A stretch of DNA of 64,000 bases from JAGNNV01 sp031412915 (GTDB lineage: Bacteria; Acidobacteriota; Vicinamibacteria; Fen-336; JAGNNV01): contig JANODX010000231.1 of assembly GCA_031412915.1 (NCBI GenBank), forward strand, positions 1 to 64,000, read 5' to 3'. A program made the translations under genes and the position numbers. Below the pieces are notes generated by a model. It made no database searches. It was not told the origin of the DNA and saw only the letters and a program-made list of their open reading frames with translations. Shown here one piece after another: positions 53,301 to 60,102 of this stretch; positions within the stretch are counted from its first letter, which is position 1; each line of letters begins with the position of its first letter.

Positions 53301-53515
53301 ATACCTCCGGACGCCGCTCCCGCGTAGTAGGTCGTGGGATCGCCGGGGATGCCGGCGATCGACGCGATGCGATTCCCCACCGCGGGGCCGAGGAAGCGCC
53401 AGGTCAGAGTATCTGTTTCACCCGCACCATGACCGCCTTGGGCAAGGGCTGAGGTTGCGGTCAGAAAAAAGGCGGACGCAAGGCCGAAGCGGACAACTTT
53501 CTGGATCGGGCGCAT
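50354..53515 (-). CDS. Large secreted BNR/sortilin-type beta-propeller protein
   Basis: 1053 residues. The signal peptide is KVVRFGLASAFFLTATSALA. Asp-box (BNR) repeats of the form S-x-D-x-G-x-x-W recur: YKSTDAGKTWAHSG, YRTVDGGKTWEQI, YISNDAGTTWKRV, WRSDDGGTNWRAV, YYSTDDGLHWTQL, indicating one or two ten-bladed VPS10/sialidase-like propellers up to about residue 760. A C-terminal beta domain and coiled region follow (FDLSLRTQLRIRQDISQTSD). Secreted relatives are widespread in Acidobacteriota and Bacteroidota, usually annotated glycosyl hydrolase without evidence. No sialidase arginine triad was verified. Confidence 0.92.
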   Translation of the reverse strand: MRPIQKVVRFGLASAFFLTATSALAQGGHGAGETDTLTWRFLGPAVGNRIASIAGIPGDPTTYYAGAASGGIWKTTDGGDRWVPIFENQPVQAIGALAVSLADPAVVWAGTGEAWAVRDSDVMGDGIYKSTDAGKTWAHSGLGETGRIGKIVTHPTNSDVAYVCAIGRITGPQQERGVYRTVDGGKTWEQILFVDKNTGCSGLDMDAKNSRKLIAGAWQVEMHPWAMLSGGPGSGIYISNDAGTTWKRVEHPGLPKSPLGKIDVAIAPTDSNRVYALIQTADQGSVWRSDDGGTNWRAVNHDRALIGRAGYYIGIEVSSGNRDEVYVADSSFWGSVDGGETFKEVPMGGDTHDIWMDPKNAERYVVTHDGGLDITTQRARSSKSVTLPIGQMYHVAVDNEIPYRVYSNMQDNGTMRGRVNEPEGPFAFGRDHVWDHFLGGCESGFTIPDPKNSEIVYATCYGNKVTRWDEKTGRARSIAPSLISLDSPPGDAKYRCHWSAPIAIDPFDTNNVLYGCQLVLKTTNGGQSWKETSPDLSTQDPTRIIPSGGIVGDNLGQFYGEVVFAIAYSEVKQGLIWAGTNDGKVWNSQDGGATWNDLTRALTAIGMPAWGMVSKIEPSHHDAGTAYFAVARHLMDDREPYIYKTADFGKTFTRASGDLPNKHPLSYVRAVAESPAKKGLLYAGTGHGFYYSTDDGLHWTQLQTGLPAAPVTWIATQKNFHDVVVSTYGRGLYVLDDVSILEQASSAPMVATTSLAKMRPAYRFGQQGQAPITWTQSALSQRPVRIEILTKAGEVVREITRPGRVGMNRTSWDLRYAPPRLVGLRTTPAENPHIWEEPRFRGRDTRPVTHWGLDQALVGPIVAPGTYTVRLNVDGKAFTETLDVLKDPKVTTSDADFDLSLRTQLRIRQDISQTSDIVNHIEGMRKQLESLQAANHDARGREDIAKAALDLNVKMQAVEEKLLERAQWTSDDKYFRQAYRVYMNLIWLNGEVGPGAGDVAGGADFRPTDTSIALLAELEAKLAASKAEYEALLATDLAAFNKMASGTSAPSVK

Positions 53516-53654
53516 GAGGGTCTCCGTGGAAGATGCGATTCCACGGAATTGTAGTGCGCTGACGACGCGAATTCGCCGAGCCTTGGCCCAAAAGACAAAT
53601 CGAACTGCGCAACGACGAGGTCCTTGGGCGACGAGTAACCCACGAGAGACGAAA

Positions 53655-53683
53655 CGGCCCCCGCCTCATGAGCACGGGGGCCG
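53655..53683 (-). terminator. Hairpin after the small secreted protein gene
   Basis: CGGCCCCCG (53655-53663) and CGGGGGCCG (53675-53683) make a perfect 9-bp stem with an 11-nt loop, 33 nt after the stop on the reverse strand. The sequence after it on that strand is TTTCGTCTC, a weak U-tract. Confidence 0.6.
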
Positions 53684-53715
53684 CAACGAACGCCGTCGTG
53701 GAAAGACGGACCGGG

Positions 53716-54192
53716 TTACTGCTTGTCGTACACCGCGGTGATGTTCACGTCGTCGCCCTTCACGTTCTTTCCGGTCTGGGTAACCGTGAGGGTCTTGCCG
53801 TCCGCGGAAACAACGCCCTTCGCGGTGATGGTGGCCTTGCCGGCCTTCTTCCAGACATTCTCGTAGCTGTTGGCGTCGATCCGCTTGGGAGCGGCGGTAT
53901 CGGCATCGGCATTGCCGACCCAGGGAGCATCCGTGCCGTCGAACTTCGCGGTGTACCCGCCTTTGTTGGTGGTTCCGTCGGCCCCGACCGCTTCCGTGGA
54001 AAGCTTGATTCCCGCGGGGGTCGATGTGAAGGTGAGGGTCTGACTCTTGGGCCCGGGGCCCGGCGCGTACTTGGATTTGGCAACGTTCAGCTTCCAGGCG
54101 CCCATCCAGTTGTCGGCGGCCGCGGCCATCGAGGTCGAGGTCATCATCACAAACGTCACCACGAGCGTACTAACAAACAGGTTCTTTCGCAT
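53716..54192 (-). CDS. Small secreted protein of unknown function
   Basis: 158 residues: signal peptide (FVSTLVVTFVMMTSTSMAAA) then a lipocalin-like beta domain (NWMGAWKLNVAKSKYAPGP, QTLTFTSTPAGIKLSTEAV, YENVWKKAGKATITAKGVVS, VTQTGKNVKGDDVNITAVYD). The N-W-x-G-x-W-K-L-N motif is common to a large family of small exported proteins without proven role. AGGGAGA precedes the ATG. It is flanked by the hairpin downstream and an MFS gene upstream on the same strand (57 bp). Confidence 0.85.
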   Translation of the reverse strand: MRKNLFVSTLVVTFVMMTSTSMAAAADNWMGAWKLNVAKSKYAPGPGPKSQTLTFTSTPAGIKLSTEAVGADGTTNKGGYTAKFDGTDAPWVGNADADTAAPKRIDANSYENVWKKAGKATITAKGVVSADGKTLTVTQTGKNVKGDDVNITAVYDKQ

Positions 54193-54249
54193 TACTCAGT
54201 CTCCCTAAAGTTGGCGCTGTCCAGTAGCTGGTTCCAGCGTGCGGAGATC

Positions 54250-55479
54250 TTAAGCGAGGTGGGCCTGGGTTTTCTTGAACTCTTCCGCGTCGTAGCTGAT
54301 GAATCTGGGAAGCATCAGGGCGCACACCGCCACCCCGATCACACACAACGCCCCGCCGGAGACCACCGAGGCACGGACGCCGAAGGCGGCGGCGGCCAGG
54401 CCGGCCTCGAGATGTCCGAGCATGGGGCCGCTGAGGTAGCTCACCATCTCGATGCCGGCGAGTCGGCCGCGAAGATGGTCGGGAATGGTCTGGTTCCAGA
54501 TGGTCGAGCGGAATATCCCGCTCACCGCGTCGGCCCCGCCGGCGAGGGCGAGGAAGAACGCGGCGGGCAGGATGGAGTCGCAGAAGCCGAAGATCACGAT
54601 CGCGACACCCCAGACCCCGGCCGCCACGGTAACCGCGAGGCCGTGGCGCTTCACCCGATGCGTCCAGCGACTGGTGACGCTCGCGATGAAAGCACCCACC
54701 GCGGGCGACGCGTACAGCACCCCGAGAACTCCCGGGCCGCCCAGCTTCTCCGACAGGGCGGGAAAGAGGGCCATGGGCATCCCGAAGATCATGGCCACGA
54801 AGTCCACGACGTACGTGCCCACGAGTTCCTGGCGGCCGCGGGCATAGCGGAAGCCTTCGCGGATGCTCTCGACGGTCGGGCGAAGGGCTCCCTCCGGCAG
54901 GCTCGTTCGGCGAATCATCACGATGCAGCCGAGGGCGAGGAGGTAGCTCAGGACGTCCATCGAGTACGTGAACGCGAGTCCCATCGAAGCGATCAGGACG
55001 CCCGCGATGGCCGGGCCCACGATCATGATGAAGCTGCCGCGGAACGATCCGAGCGCGGCCGCCGCCATGAGGTCTTCGCGCGGCACCAGTCGGGGCATCA
55101 GAGCGTCGATCGATGGCCGCTGCAACCCGTTCATTCCGGACATGAAGCCGGCGAGAACGTAGAGCGACCACACCGGCGGGGCGCCCTGGAAGGCCAGGAA
55201 CGACAGGGCAAGGCTCCCGCCCGCAAGAAAGATGTCGGTCACGATGACCATGCGGCGCCGATCCACCGCGTCCGCGAGCGCGCCCCCCACGAACGCGGTC
55301 AGCAGCAACGGTATCAATTCGGCTACGCCCATCAGGCCCACCATGAACGACGAATGGGTGAGCGGGAACACCTGATAGGGCAACGCGACGTAGGTCATCA
55401 TCGTGCCCAGGAACGACACGCCCTGCGCGATGTAAAGGAGGCGATAGTCTCGATGCCGGCGCAGCGGTGTGAAGTCCAT
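54250..55479 (-). CDS. MFS transporter (EntS/DHA3-like)
   Basis: 409 residues, 12 hydrophobic helices starting MDFTPLRRHRDYRLLYIAQG. The loop 2-3 motif is GGALADAVDRRRMVIVTDI, as in the DHA3/EntS exporter group; IPDHLRGRLAGIEMVSYL is the equivalent in the second half. Substrate is unknown; nearby genes give no clue. Distant paralogue of the exporter at 47326. Divergent from the O-methyltransferase at 55605, sharing a 125-bp intergenic region. Confidence 0.92.
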   Translation of the reverse strand: MDFTPLRRHRDYRLLYIAQGVSFLGTMMTYVALPYQVFPLTHSSFMVGLMGVAELIPLLLTAFVGGALADAVDRRRMVIVTDIFLAGGSLALSFLAFQGAPPVWSLYVLAGFMSGMNGLQRPSIDALMPRLVPREDLMAAAALGSFRGSFIMIVGPAIAGVLIASMGLAFTYSMDVLSYLLALGCIVMIRRTSLPEGALRPTVESIREGFRYARGRQELVGTYVVDFVAMIFGMPMALFPALSEKLGGPGVLGVLYASPAVGAFIASVTSRWTHRVKRHGLAVTVAAGVWGVAIVIFGFCDSILPAAFFLALAGGADAVSGIFRSTIWNQTIPDHLRGRLAGIEMVSYLSGPMLGHLEAGLAAAAFGVRASVVSGGALCVIGVAVCALMLPRFISYDAEEFKKTQAHLA

Positions 55480-55591
55480 GGTGGAAGCTCGCGAGGCTAC
55501 TACGCCCTTCGAGAATCCAAGTTGTCATCCGTGCCGCGGCGAGGCCGCCCCCCCGGAGTTCACGACCCCGCCCCCTCCCGCGGCCGCGATC

Positions 55592-55597
55592 TAGAAT
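55592..55597 (+). promoter_or_regulatory. Candidate -10 box (TAGAAT) seven bases before the O-methyltransferase ATG
   Basis: TAGAAT, CTCGCTC, ATG. No Shine-Dalgarno sequence fits between, so transcription would start at or next to the start codon. Confidence 0.55.
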
Positions 55598-55604
55598 CTC
55601 GCTC

Positions 55605-56243
55605 ATGGAAGACCGTTGGATCAAGTACGCGGAAGAATTCACTTCGCCCGAAAGCGACGTCCTCCAGAGCCTGGCCCGGGAGTGCTACGCGAACTACTCG
55701 AACCATTCGATGTTGTCCGGCTTCTTCCAGGGCCGGGTCCTGTCGATGCTCTCGAAGATGATCCAGCCCAGGGTCGTTCTGGAGATCGGCACGTATCTCG
55801 GCTACTCGGCGCTCTGCTTTGCCGAAGGCCTGGCCGAGGGCGGCAAGGTCATCACCCTCGACGTCGACGAGGCGACGAACAAAGTCGCGAAGTCGTTCGT
55901 GGCGAAGTCGCCCCATGCGAAAAGCATCGAGTTCCACCTCGGGCCGGCCACCGAGATCATCCCGAAGCTTCCCGGGACGTTCGACCTCGTCTTCATCGAC
56001 GCCGACAAGCCGAACTACTCGAACTACTACCGGCTCGTCTTCGACAAGGTCCGGCCCGGCGGCTTCATCATCGCGGACAACGTCTTGTGGAGCGGCAAGG
56101 TACTGCTGAGGGACCAGGACCAGGACGAACAAACGAAGGCGCTGCACTCCTTCAACGGGATGGTGAAGACGGACTCGCGCGTGAGCGAGGTGCTCCTCCC
56201 CATTCGCGACGGCCTGATGATCGTCCGCAAAGAGAAGGCCTGA
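55605..56243 (+). CDS. Catechol-type O-methyltransferase
   Basis: 212 residues of the Methyltransf_3 (COMT-like) family. SAM-binding motif VVLEIGTYLGYSALCFAEGL, acidic motif VITLDVDE, and the metal-binding pair in LVFIDADKPNYSNYY and IIADNVLWSGKV. These enzymes methylate hydroxyl groups of catechols or caffeoyl esters with magnesium. Homogentisate dioxygenase, another aromatic enzyme, is 6 kb away but not linked. The following gene begins 42 bp downstream. Promoter appears leaderless. Confidence 0.93.
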   Translation: MEDRWIKYAEEFTSPESDVLQSLARECYANYSNHSMLSGFFQGRVLSMLSKMIQPRVVLEIGTYLGYSALCFAEGLAEGGKVITLDVDEATNKVAKSFVAKSPHAKSIEFHLGPATEIIPKLPGTFDLVFIDADKPNYSNYYRLVFDKVRPGGFIIADNVLWSGKVLLRDQDQDEQTKALHSFNGMVKTDSRVSEVLLPIRDGLMIVRKEKA

Positions 56244-56273
56244 ACCACGTCCATTCGCAAGGGGACGATCCCC

Positions 56274-56279
56274 TATGAT
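56274..56279 (+). promoter_or_regulatory. Candidate -10 box (TATGAT) six bases before the ATG at 56286
   Basis: TATGAT, CGGTCG, ATG; a one-mismatch match to TATAAT, with no ribosome site in the gap. Confidence 0.5.
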
Positions 56280-56285
56280 CGGTCG

Positions 56286-56777
56286 ATGAGCGTTGACCTC
56301 GGAGGACGGCCGGAGGCTCTGCTGGAAGTCCGGGGCGCCGCCGCCGATCACCTCTATCGCGAGGGCAGCGCCAGGGCCTCCTTCTGGGAAGCCGTCTTCG
56401 GCTCGAGTCTGCGCGCGAAGAACCGAACCCGGGTCTCGGCCCTGGCCGACGGCACGCGGATGTTCGAGGTTCCCCTGCTCGGGGTCGAACACGAACTCCT
56501 GCGCAGCGCCGCGGCGTGGATGACTTCGGAGGAGTTCGGCGACATGTGCCTCGAGGCCGCCACGTTGCTCTCGGGCAAGGAGGTGCGAGTCAGACTCGTC
56601 GGTCTGCAGCCGCGCGGGCAGGCCGTGGCCTCGTTCGCCCTAAGGTTCGAGCCGGACAATCCGGGTACGGTCATCGGACCCGCCGTTCCGGGAGCGTTTC
56701 GATCCTGGTTTGGAGCGGAAGGTTCGCGCATCGCGCTTGAGACTCTGATTCCTTTCGGCTTCACGCCGCAGTTGTAG
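56286..56777 (+). CDS. Conserved hypothetical cytoplasmic protein
   Basis: 163 residues with no signal, membrane helix or motif I recognise. Composition is mixed alpha/beta: VRGAAADHLYREGSARASFW, TRVSALADGTRMFEVPLLGV, LSGKEVRVRLVGLQPRGQAV, ALRFEPDNPGTVIGPAVPG. Start at ATG 56286 follows a candidate -10 box directly. It lies between the O-methyltransferase (42 bp) and the YCF48-like gene (13 bp). Confidence 0.72.
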   Translation: MSVDLGGRPEALLEVRGAAADHLYREGSARASFWEAVFGSSLRAKNRTRVSALADGTRMFEVPLLGVEHELLRSAAAWMTSEEFGDMCLEAATLLSGKEVRVRLVGLQPRGQAVASFALRFEPDNPGTVIGPAVPGAFRSWFGAEGSRIALETLIPFGFTPQL

Positions 56778-56790
56778 CGGGAGACCTCGC

Positions 56791-57882
56791 ATGATCATCT
56801 TGAACCCCGGCCGCGTTCGTTTGAGCGCGGCGATGCTCGCCATGATGATCGGCGGTGGGACCGCTCTCGCGCAGAGTTCCAGCACTTCTCCCTCGGCCTC
56901 TTCGCCCTGGCGGCCCCAGATGAGCCCGGTCAGCGTCGAACTCCGCGGCCTCGCCGTGGTCAGCGACCGCGTGGCCTGGGCCAGCGGGGCCAAGGGCACG
57001 GTGATCCGCACCATCGATGGCGAGACCTGGAAAGTCCTTGCTGTCCCGGGAGCGGAGACGCTCGACTTCCGGGACATCGAAGCCTGGGACGACAAGACGG
57101 CCATGGCCATGAGCATCGGTCCCGGCGAGGCGTCCAATGTTTACAAGACCACGAATGGCGGCGCCACCTGGAGGCGCGTTTTCGCGAACCGGGAGCCGAC
57201 CGGCTTCTGGGACGCGATCACATTCTGGGACCGCCTTCATGGCGCGCTCTTCGGGGATCCGGTGCGCGGACGCTTTCAGGTCTACACCACCGGCGACGGC
57301 GGTGAATCGTGGAAGCCGGCGCCCGACGCCTCGATGCCCGTGGCCCTCGAGAATGAAGGCGGCTTTGCCGCGAGCGGGTCGTGCCTCACGAGCGGTCCCG
57401 GAAAAAGACTGGCCTTCGTGACCGGAGGCGCATCCGAATCCCGCGTTTTCGTTTCCACCGATGGTGGGCGTGCCTTTCAGGTCTCGACCTCACCGGTTCC
57501 CGCAGGGGCCGCGTCGAAGGGCCTCTTTTCGGTGGTCTGGCTCGACGAGAACACGCTTCTGACCGTGGGTGGCGACTACCTGGAGCCGGCTCTCCCGGGA
57601 GTGAAGGCGAGTCTCAGCCATGACCGGGGCGAGCACTGGACGAGCATCGGCGCAGACCCCGGCTTCCTGTCGAGCGTGGTGCGCGGCCCCGGTCACGACG
57701 CCGCGGTGGTGGCCGTCGGGCTCGCGGGCACAGGCATCAGCAACGATGGCGGCAAGACCTGGAAAGCGATCGATGCGACGCCGTACAACACCGCGGGCTT
57801 CGCCGCGGGAGCCGGGTCAAGAGCCGGCGCCGGCTGGGCGGTCGGACCGAAGGGCGTTATCGCGCGCTGGCAGCGCCCGTGA
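56791..57882 (+). CDS. Secreted YCF48/BNR-type beta-propeller protein
   Basis: 363 residues: signal peptide (LSAAMLAMMIGGGTALAQSS), then propeller blades with Asp-box motifs (VIRTIDGETWKVL, YKTTNGGATWRRV, YTTGDGGESWKPA, SHDRGEHWTSI, SNDGGKTWKAI) typical of the YCF48/photosystem-II stability factor-like group, which in bacteria are exported proteins of unknown role. Its 3' end overlaps the convergent GT4 gene by 26 bp (57857-57882). GGGAGA lies just before the ATG. Confidence 0.9.
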   Translation: MIILNPGRVRLSAAMLAMMIGGGTALAQSSSTSPSASSPWRPQMSPVSVELRGLAVVSDRVAWASGAKGTVIRTIDGETWKVLAVPGAETLDFRDIEAWDDKTAMAMSIGPGEASNVYKTTNGGATWRRVFANREPTGFWDAITFWDRLHGALFGDPVRGRFQVYTTGDGGESWKPAPDASMPVALENEGGFAASGSCLTSGPGKRLAFVTGGASESRVFVSTDGGRAFQVSTSPVPAGAASKGLFSVVWLDENTLLTVGGDYLEPALPGVKASLSHDRGEHWTSIGADPGFLSSVVRGPGHDAAVVAVGLAGTGISNDGGKTWKAIDATPYNTAGFAAGAGSRAGAGWAVGPKGVIARWQRP

Positions 57883-59023
57883 GAAGGGCCGCGTAGGCCG
57901 CCTGCACCTTTTCCCGGTACCTCACGGGGGAATACTCGCGATCCAGCAGGGCTCGGCCGTTCGCGGCGCGGCGGGCGCGCTCGACCGGGTCCTTCATCGC
58001 GGCGTCGATCCCCGCGGCAAGAGCCATCGCGGTGGGCTCGACCAGGAACGCGTTCTCGTCGGACACGACCTGGGTATGCGTTTCGAGGCGGGTGGCCACG
58101 ATCGGCTTCCCCGACGCCAGGTAGGTGTAGATCTTGAACGGTGTGTTGCCGCCCAGGATCCGCGGCGACACCAGAATGTCCGCGAGAGCCATAAAGCGCG
58201 GCAATGTCTCGGGCGATTGTCGGCCGACGAATCGGCAGCGAGACAGAGAAGCGGGCCCGATTCGGGACTTGAGGAGGGCGATGTCCTCCGCTTCCCCGCC
58301 CACGAAGACGAAGACGGTTCGCTCCGAGAGTGCCGCGGCGTGGGCCAGCACCTCGATGCCCTGATAGGCCTCGAAGTTTCCGGTGTAGAGCGCCACCGGC
58401 GCGTCCGCGAGGTCGAGGTCGGCGCGCAGGCGCACCGCGGCCTCGCGGTCGGCGTCGGTCGGCGCGGACAAAAGCGGCGGATCTTCGAGGCGATGAACGG
58501 GCAGCGTCGGCCGCGCACGGCGCGCCGACTCTTCGAGTCTCGCGTTGATCACGATGGCGAGATCCGCGCGGCGGAGGGAGCGATCATGAAGCCGCCGGGC
58601 GATCGGCCAGAGCGCCCGAACCAGAATCGACTTCGACTGCGCGAGCTGCTCCCCGAGGTCCGAATCCATGTCCACCACGAACTTCAAGCCGCCGGGCAGA
58701 AAGGGCGCGACCAGAAGTGCTGACTCTTCGACGGCGTGGACCACATCGTAGGAACCGGAGCGGGCCAAGCCGATCGCCCGCCAGGCAAAAGGAACGTCCT
58801 GGGCCGCCTTTTTGAGCGAGAAGCCAGGCCGGATTCTTCCCCTCGCGAGGCGCATCGATCGAAGATGCCGCACCCGCGGCGCGCTCCACGCTTCGCCTTG
58901 CGGGAAGGTCAGCAGGTCGACGTCATGTCCCAGCTCGCCCAGCGTCCGGGTAAGTGCCGCCACCGCGAGCGGCGTGCCTCGCACCTCATAGAAGGGCTGC
59001 GGCGCGAGGAAGAGAACGCGCAA
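57857..59023 (-). CDS. Family 4 glycosyltransferase
   Basis: 388 residues, GT-B fold. N-terminal donor half: RVLFLAPQPFYEVRGTPLAV, YDVVHAVEESALL; C-terminal nucleotide-sugar half: ALYTGNFEAYQGIEVLAHA, VFVGGEAED, and the E-x7-E-like region FKIYTYLASGKPIVATRLET. Enzymes of this type build polysaccharides or glycolipids. No further polysaccharide genes are adjacent. It lies 6 bp after trxB on the same strand, probably co-transcribed, and overlaps the convergent propeller gene by 26 bp. Confidence 0.92.
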   Translation of the reverse strand: MRVLFLAPQPFYEVRGTPLAVAALTRTLGELGHDVDLLTFPQGEAWSAPRVRHLRSMRLARGRIRPGFSLKKAAQDVPFAWRAIGLARSGSYDVVHAVEESALLVAPFLPGGLKFVVDMDSDLGEQLAQSKSILVRALWPIARRLHDRSLRRADLAIVINARLEESARRARPTLPVHRLEDPPLLSAPTDADREAAVRLRADLDLADAPVALYTGNFEAYQGIEVLAHAAALSERTVFVFVGGEAEDIALLKSRIGPASLSRCRFVGRQSPETLPRFMALADILVSPRILGGNTPFKIYTYLASGKPIVATRLETHTQVVSDENAFLVEPTAMALAAGIDAAMKDPVERARRAANGRALLDREYSPVRYREKVQAAYAALLTGAASAR

Positions 59024-59029
59024 AGAGCG

Positions 59030-59989
59030 TCAGTGAGACAGAAAGCGCTCGGCGTCGATCGCGGCCATGCAGCCGGTGCCCGCCGCGGTAACGGCCTGCC
59101 GATACTGATGATCGGCCACGTCGCCCGCGGCAAAGACCCCGGGAATGCTGGTCGCGGTGCTGCCCGGCTTCGTGATGAGATAGCCGCTCGGGTCGGTCTC
59201 GAGTTGGCCCCCGAAAACCGCGGTGTTGGGTTCGTGGCCGATGCCCATGAAGACCCCGCCGCACTCGACTTCCTGCGTCTCGCCCGTCTTGAGGTTGCGG
59301 ACGAGCGCGCCGCGCAGCTTCCCTTCGGCCTTACCGAGGTACTTCTCGATCGCGGAATCGAGGAGCCACTCGATCTTCGGGTTCTTCTGAGCCTTGTCCT
59401 GCATGATCTTCGAAGCGCGCAAGGCGGCGCGACGATGGACGATGGTGACCTTCGACGCGAACTTGGTGAGAAACGTCGCCTCTTCCATCGCGGTGTCCCC
59501 TCCGCCCACCACGAGGACATGCTTGTTCTTGTAGAAGAAGCCGTCGCAGGTGGCGCAGGCCGAAACCCCGCCGATCTTCGTCCGGAACTCGACCTCCTCG
59601 TCGATCCCCAGCCACTTCGCGCGCGCGCCGGTGGCGATGATCAGCGCTTCCGCGGCGAGGTCACCGGCGCTGGTCTTCAACACCAAGGGTCGCGCCGAAA
59701 GAGCCGCCGAACTCAGGGAGCCGGTGACGAACTGAGCGCCGAAACGCTCGGCCTGCTTCCGCATCCCTTCCATCAATTCGGGCCCCAGGATCCCCTTCGG
59801 AAAACCCGGGTAGTTGTCGACGTCGGTGGTGAGCATGAGCTGTCCGCCCGCGACGTCCGTGGGATCGTCGTTCCCTCCCCCTTCGATCACCAGCGGCTTG
59901 AGTTCCGCGCGCGCCGCATAGATGGCGGCGGTCAGGCCGGCGGGTCCGGATCCAAGGATGACAACTTTGTGGTGATTCTGCGCGGGCAT
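59030..59989 (-). CDS. trxB: Thioredoxin-disulfide reductase
   Basis: 319 residues with FAD motif ILGSGPAGLTAAIYAARAEL, redox centre CATC (about residues 145-148, in VSACATCDGFFYKNKH), NADPH motif VLVVGGGDTAMEEA and the C-terminal FMGIGHEPNTAVF and GVFAAGDVAD. It reduces thioredoxin with NADPH in the cytoplasm. A TAAGCT hexamer is 6 nt before the ATG with only CTCCCC between. Divergent from the carboxyltransferase gene by 113 bp; GT4 gene follows by 6 bp. Confidence 0.95.
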   Translation of the reverse strand: MPAQNHHKVVILGSGPAGLTAAIYAARAELKPLVIEGGGNDDPTDVAGGQLMLTTDVDNYPGFPKGILGPELMEGMRKQAERFGAQFVTGSLSSAALSARPLVLKTSAGDLAAEALIIATGARAKWLGIDEEVEFRTKIGGVSACATCDGFFYKNKHVLVVGGGDTAMEEATFLTKFASKVTIVHRRAALRASKIMQDKAQKNPKIEWLLDSAIEKYLGKAEGKLRGALVRNLKTGETQEVECGGVFMGIGHEPNTAVFGGQLETDPSGYLITKPGSTATSIPGVFAAGDVADHQYRQAVTAAGTGCMAAIDAERFLSH

Positions 59990-59995
59990 GGGGAG

Positions 59996-60001
59996 AGCTT
60001 A
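59996..60001 (-). promoter_or_regulatory. Weak candidate -10 box (TAAGCT) six bases before trxB ATG
   Basis: TAAGCT keeps the TAnnnT positions only. Listed because its spacing to the ATG equals that of the other candidates. Confidence 0.25.
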
Positions 60002-60102
60002 GCCGGGCGAGGCGAACGGGAGTTTGCCGAAAGAGACCGGGCCTCTTGCGAAATGGAGCCGGCCTACGGGTTCGGAGCCGGGGCTGGCATACTCCGTCCC
60101 GC

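Noticed and set aside
50708..53452. 914-residue plus frame antisense to the BNR propeller gene
   Set aside because: The reverse strand has a signal peptide and regular Asp-box repeats; the plus frame has neither.
54170..55642. 490-residue reverse frame overlapping the MFS gene
   Set aside because: It is a +1 frame of the MFS gene without hydrophobic helices; the MFS frame has 12 of them.
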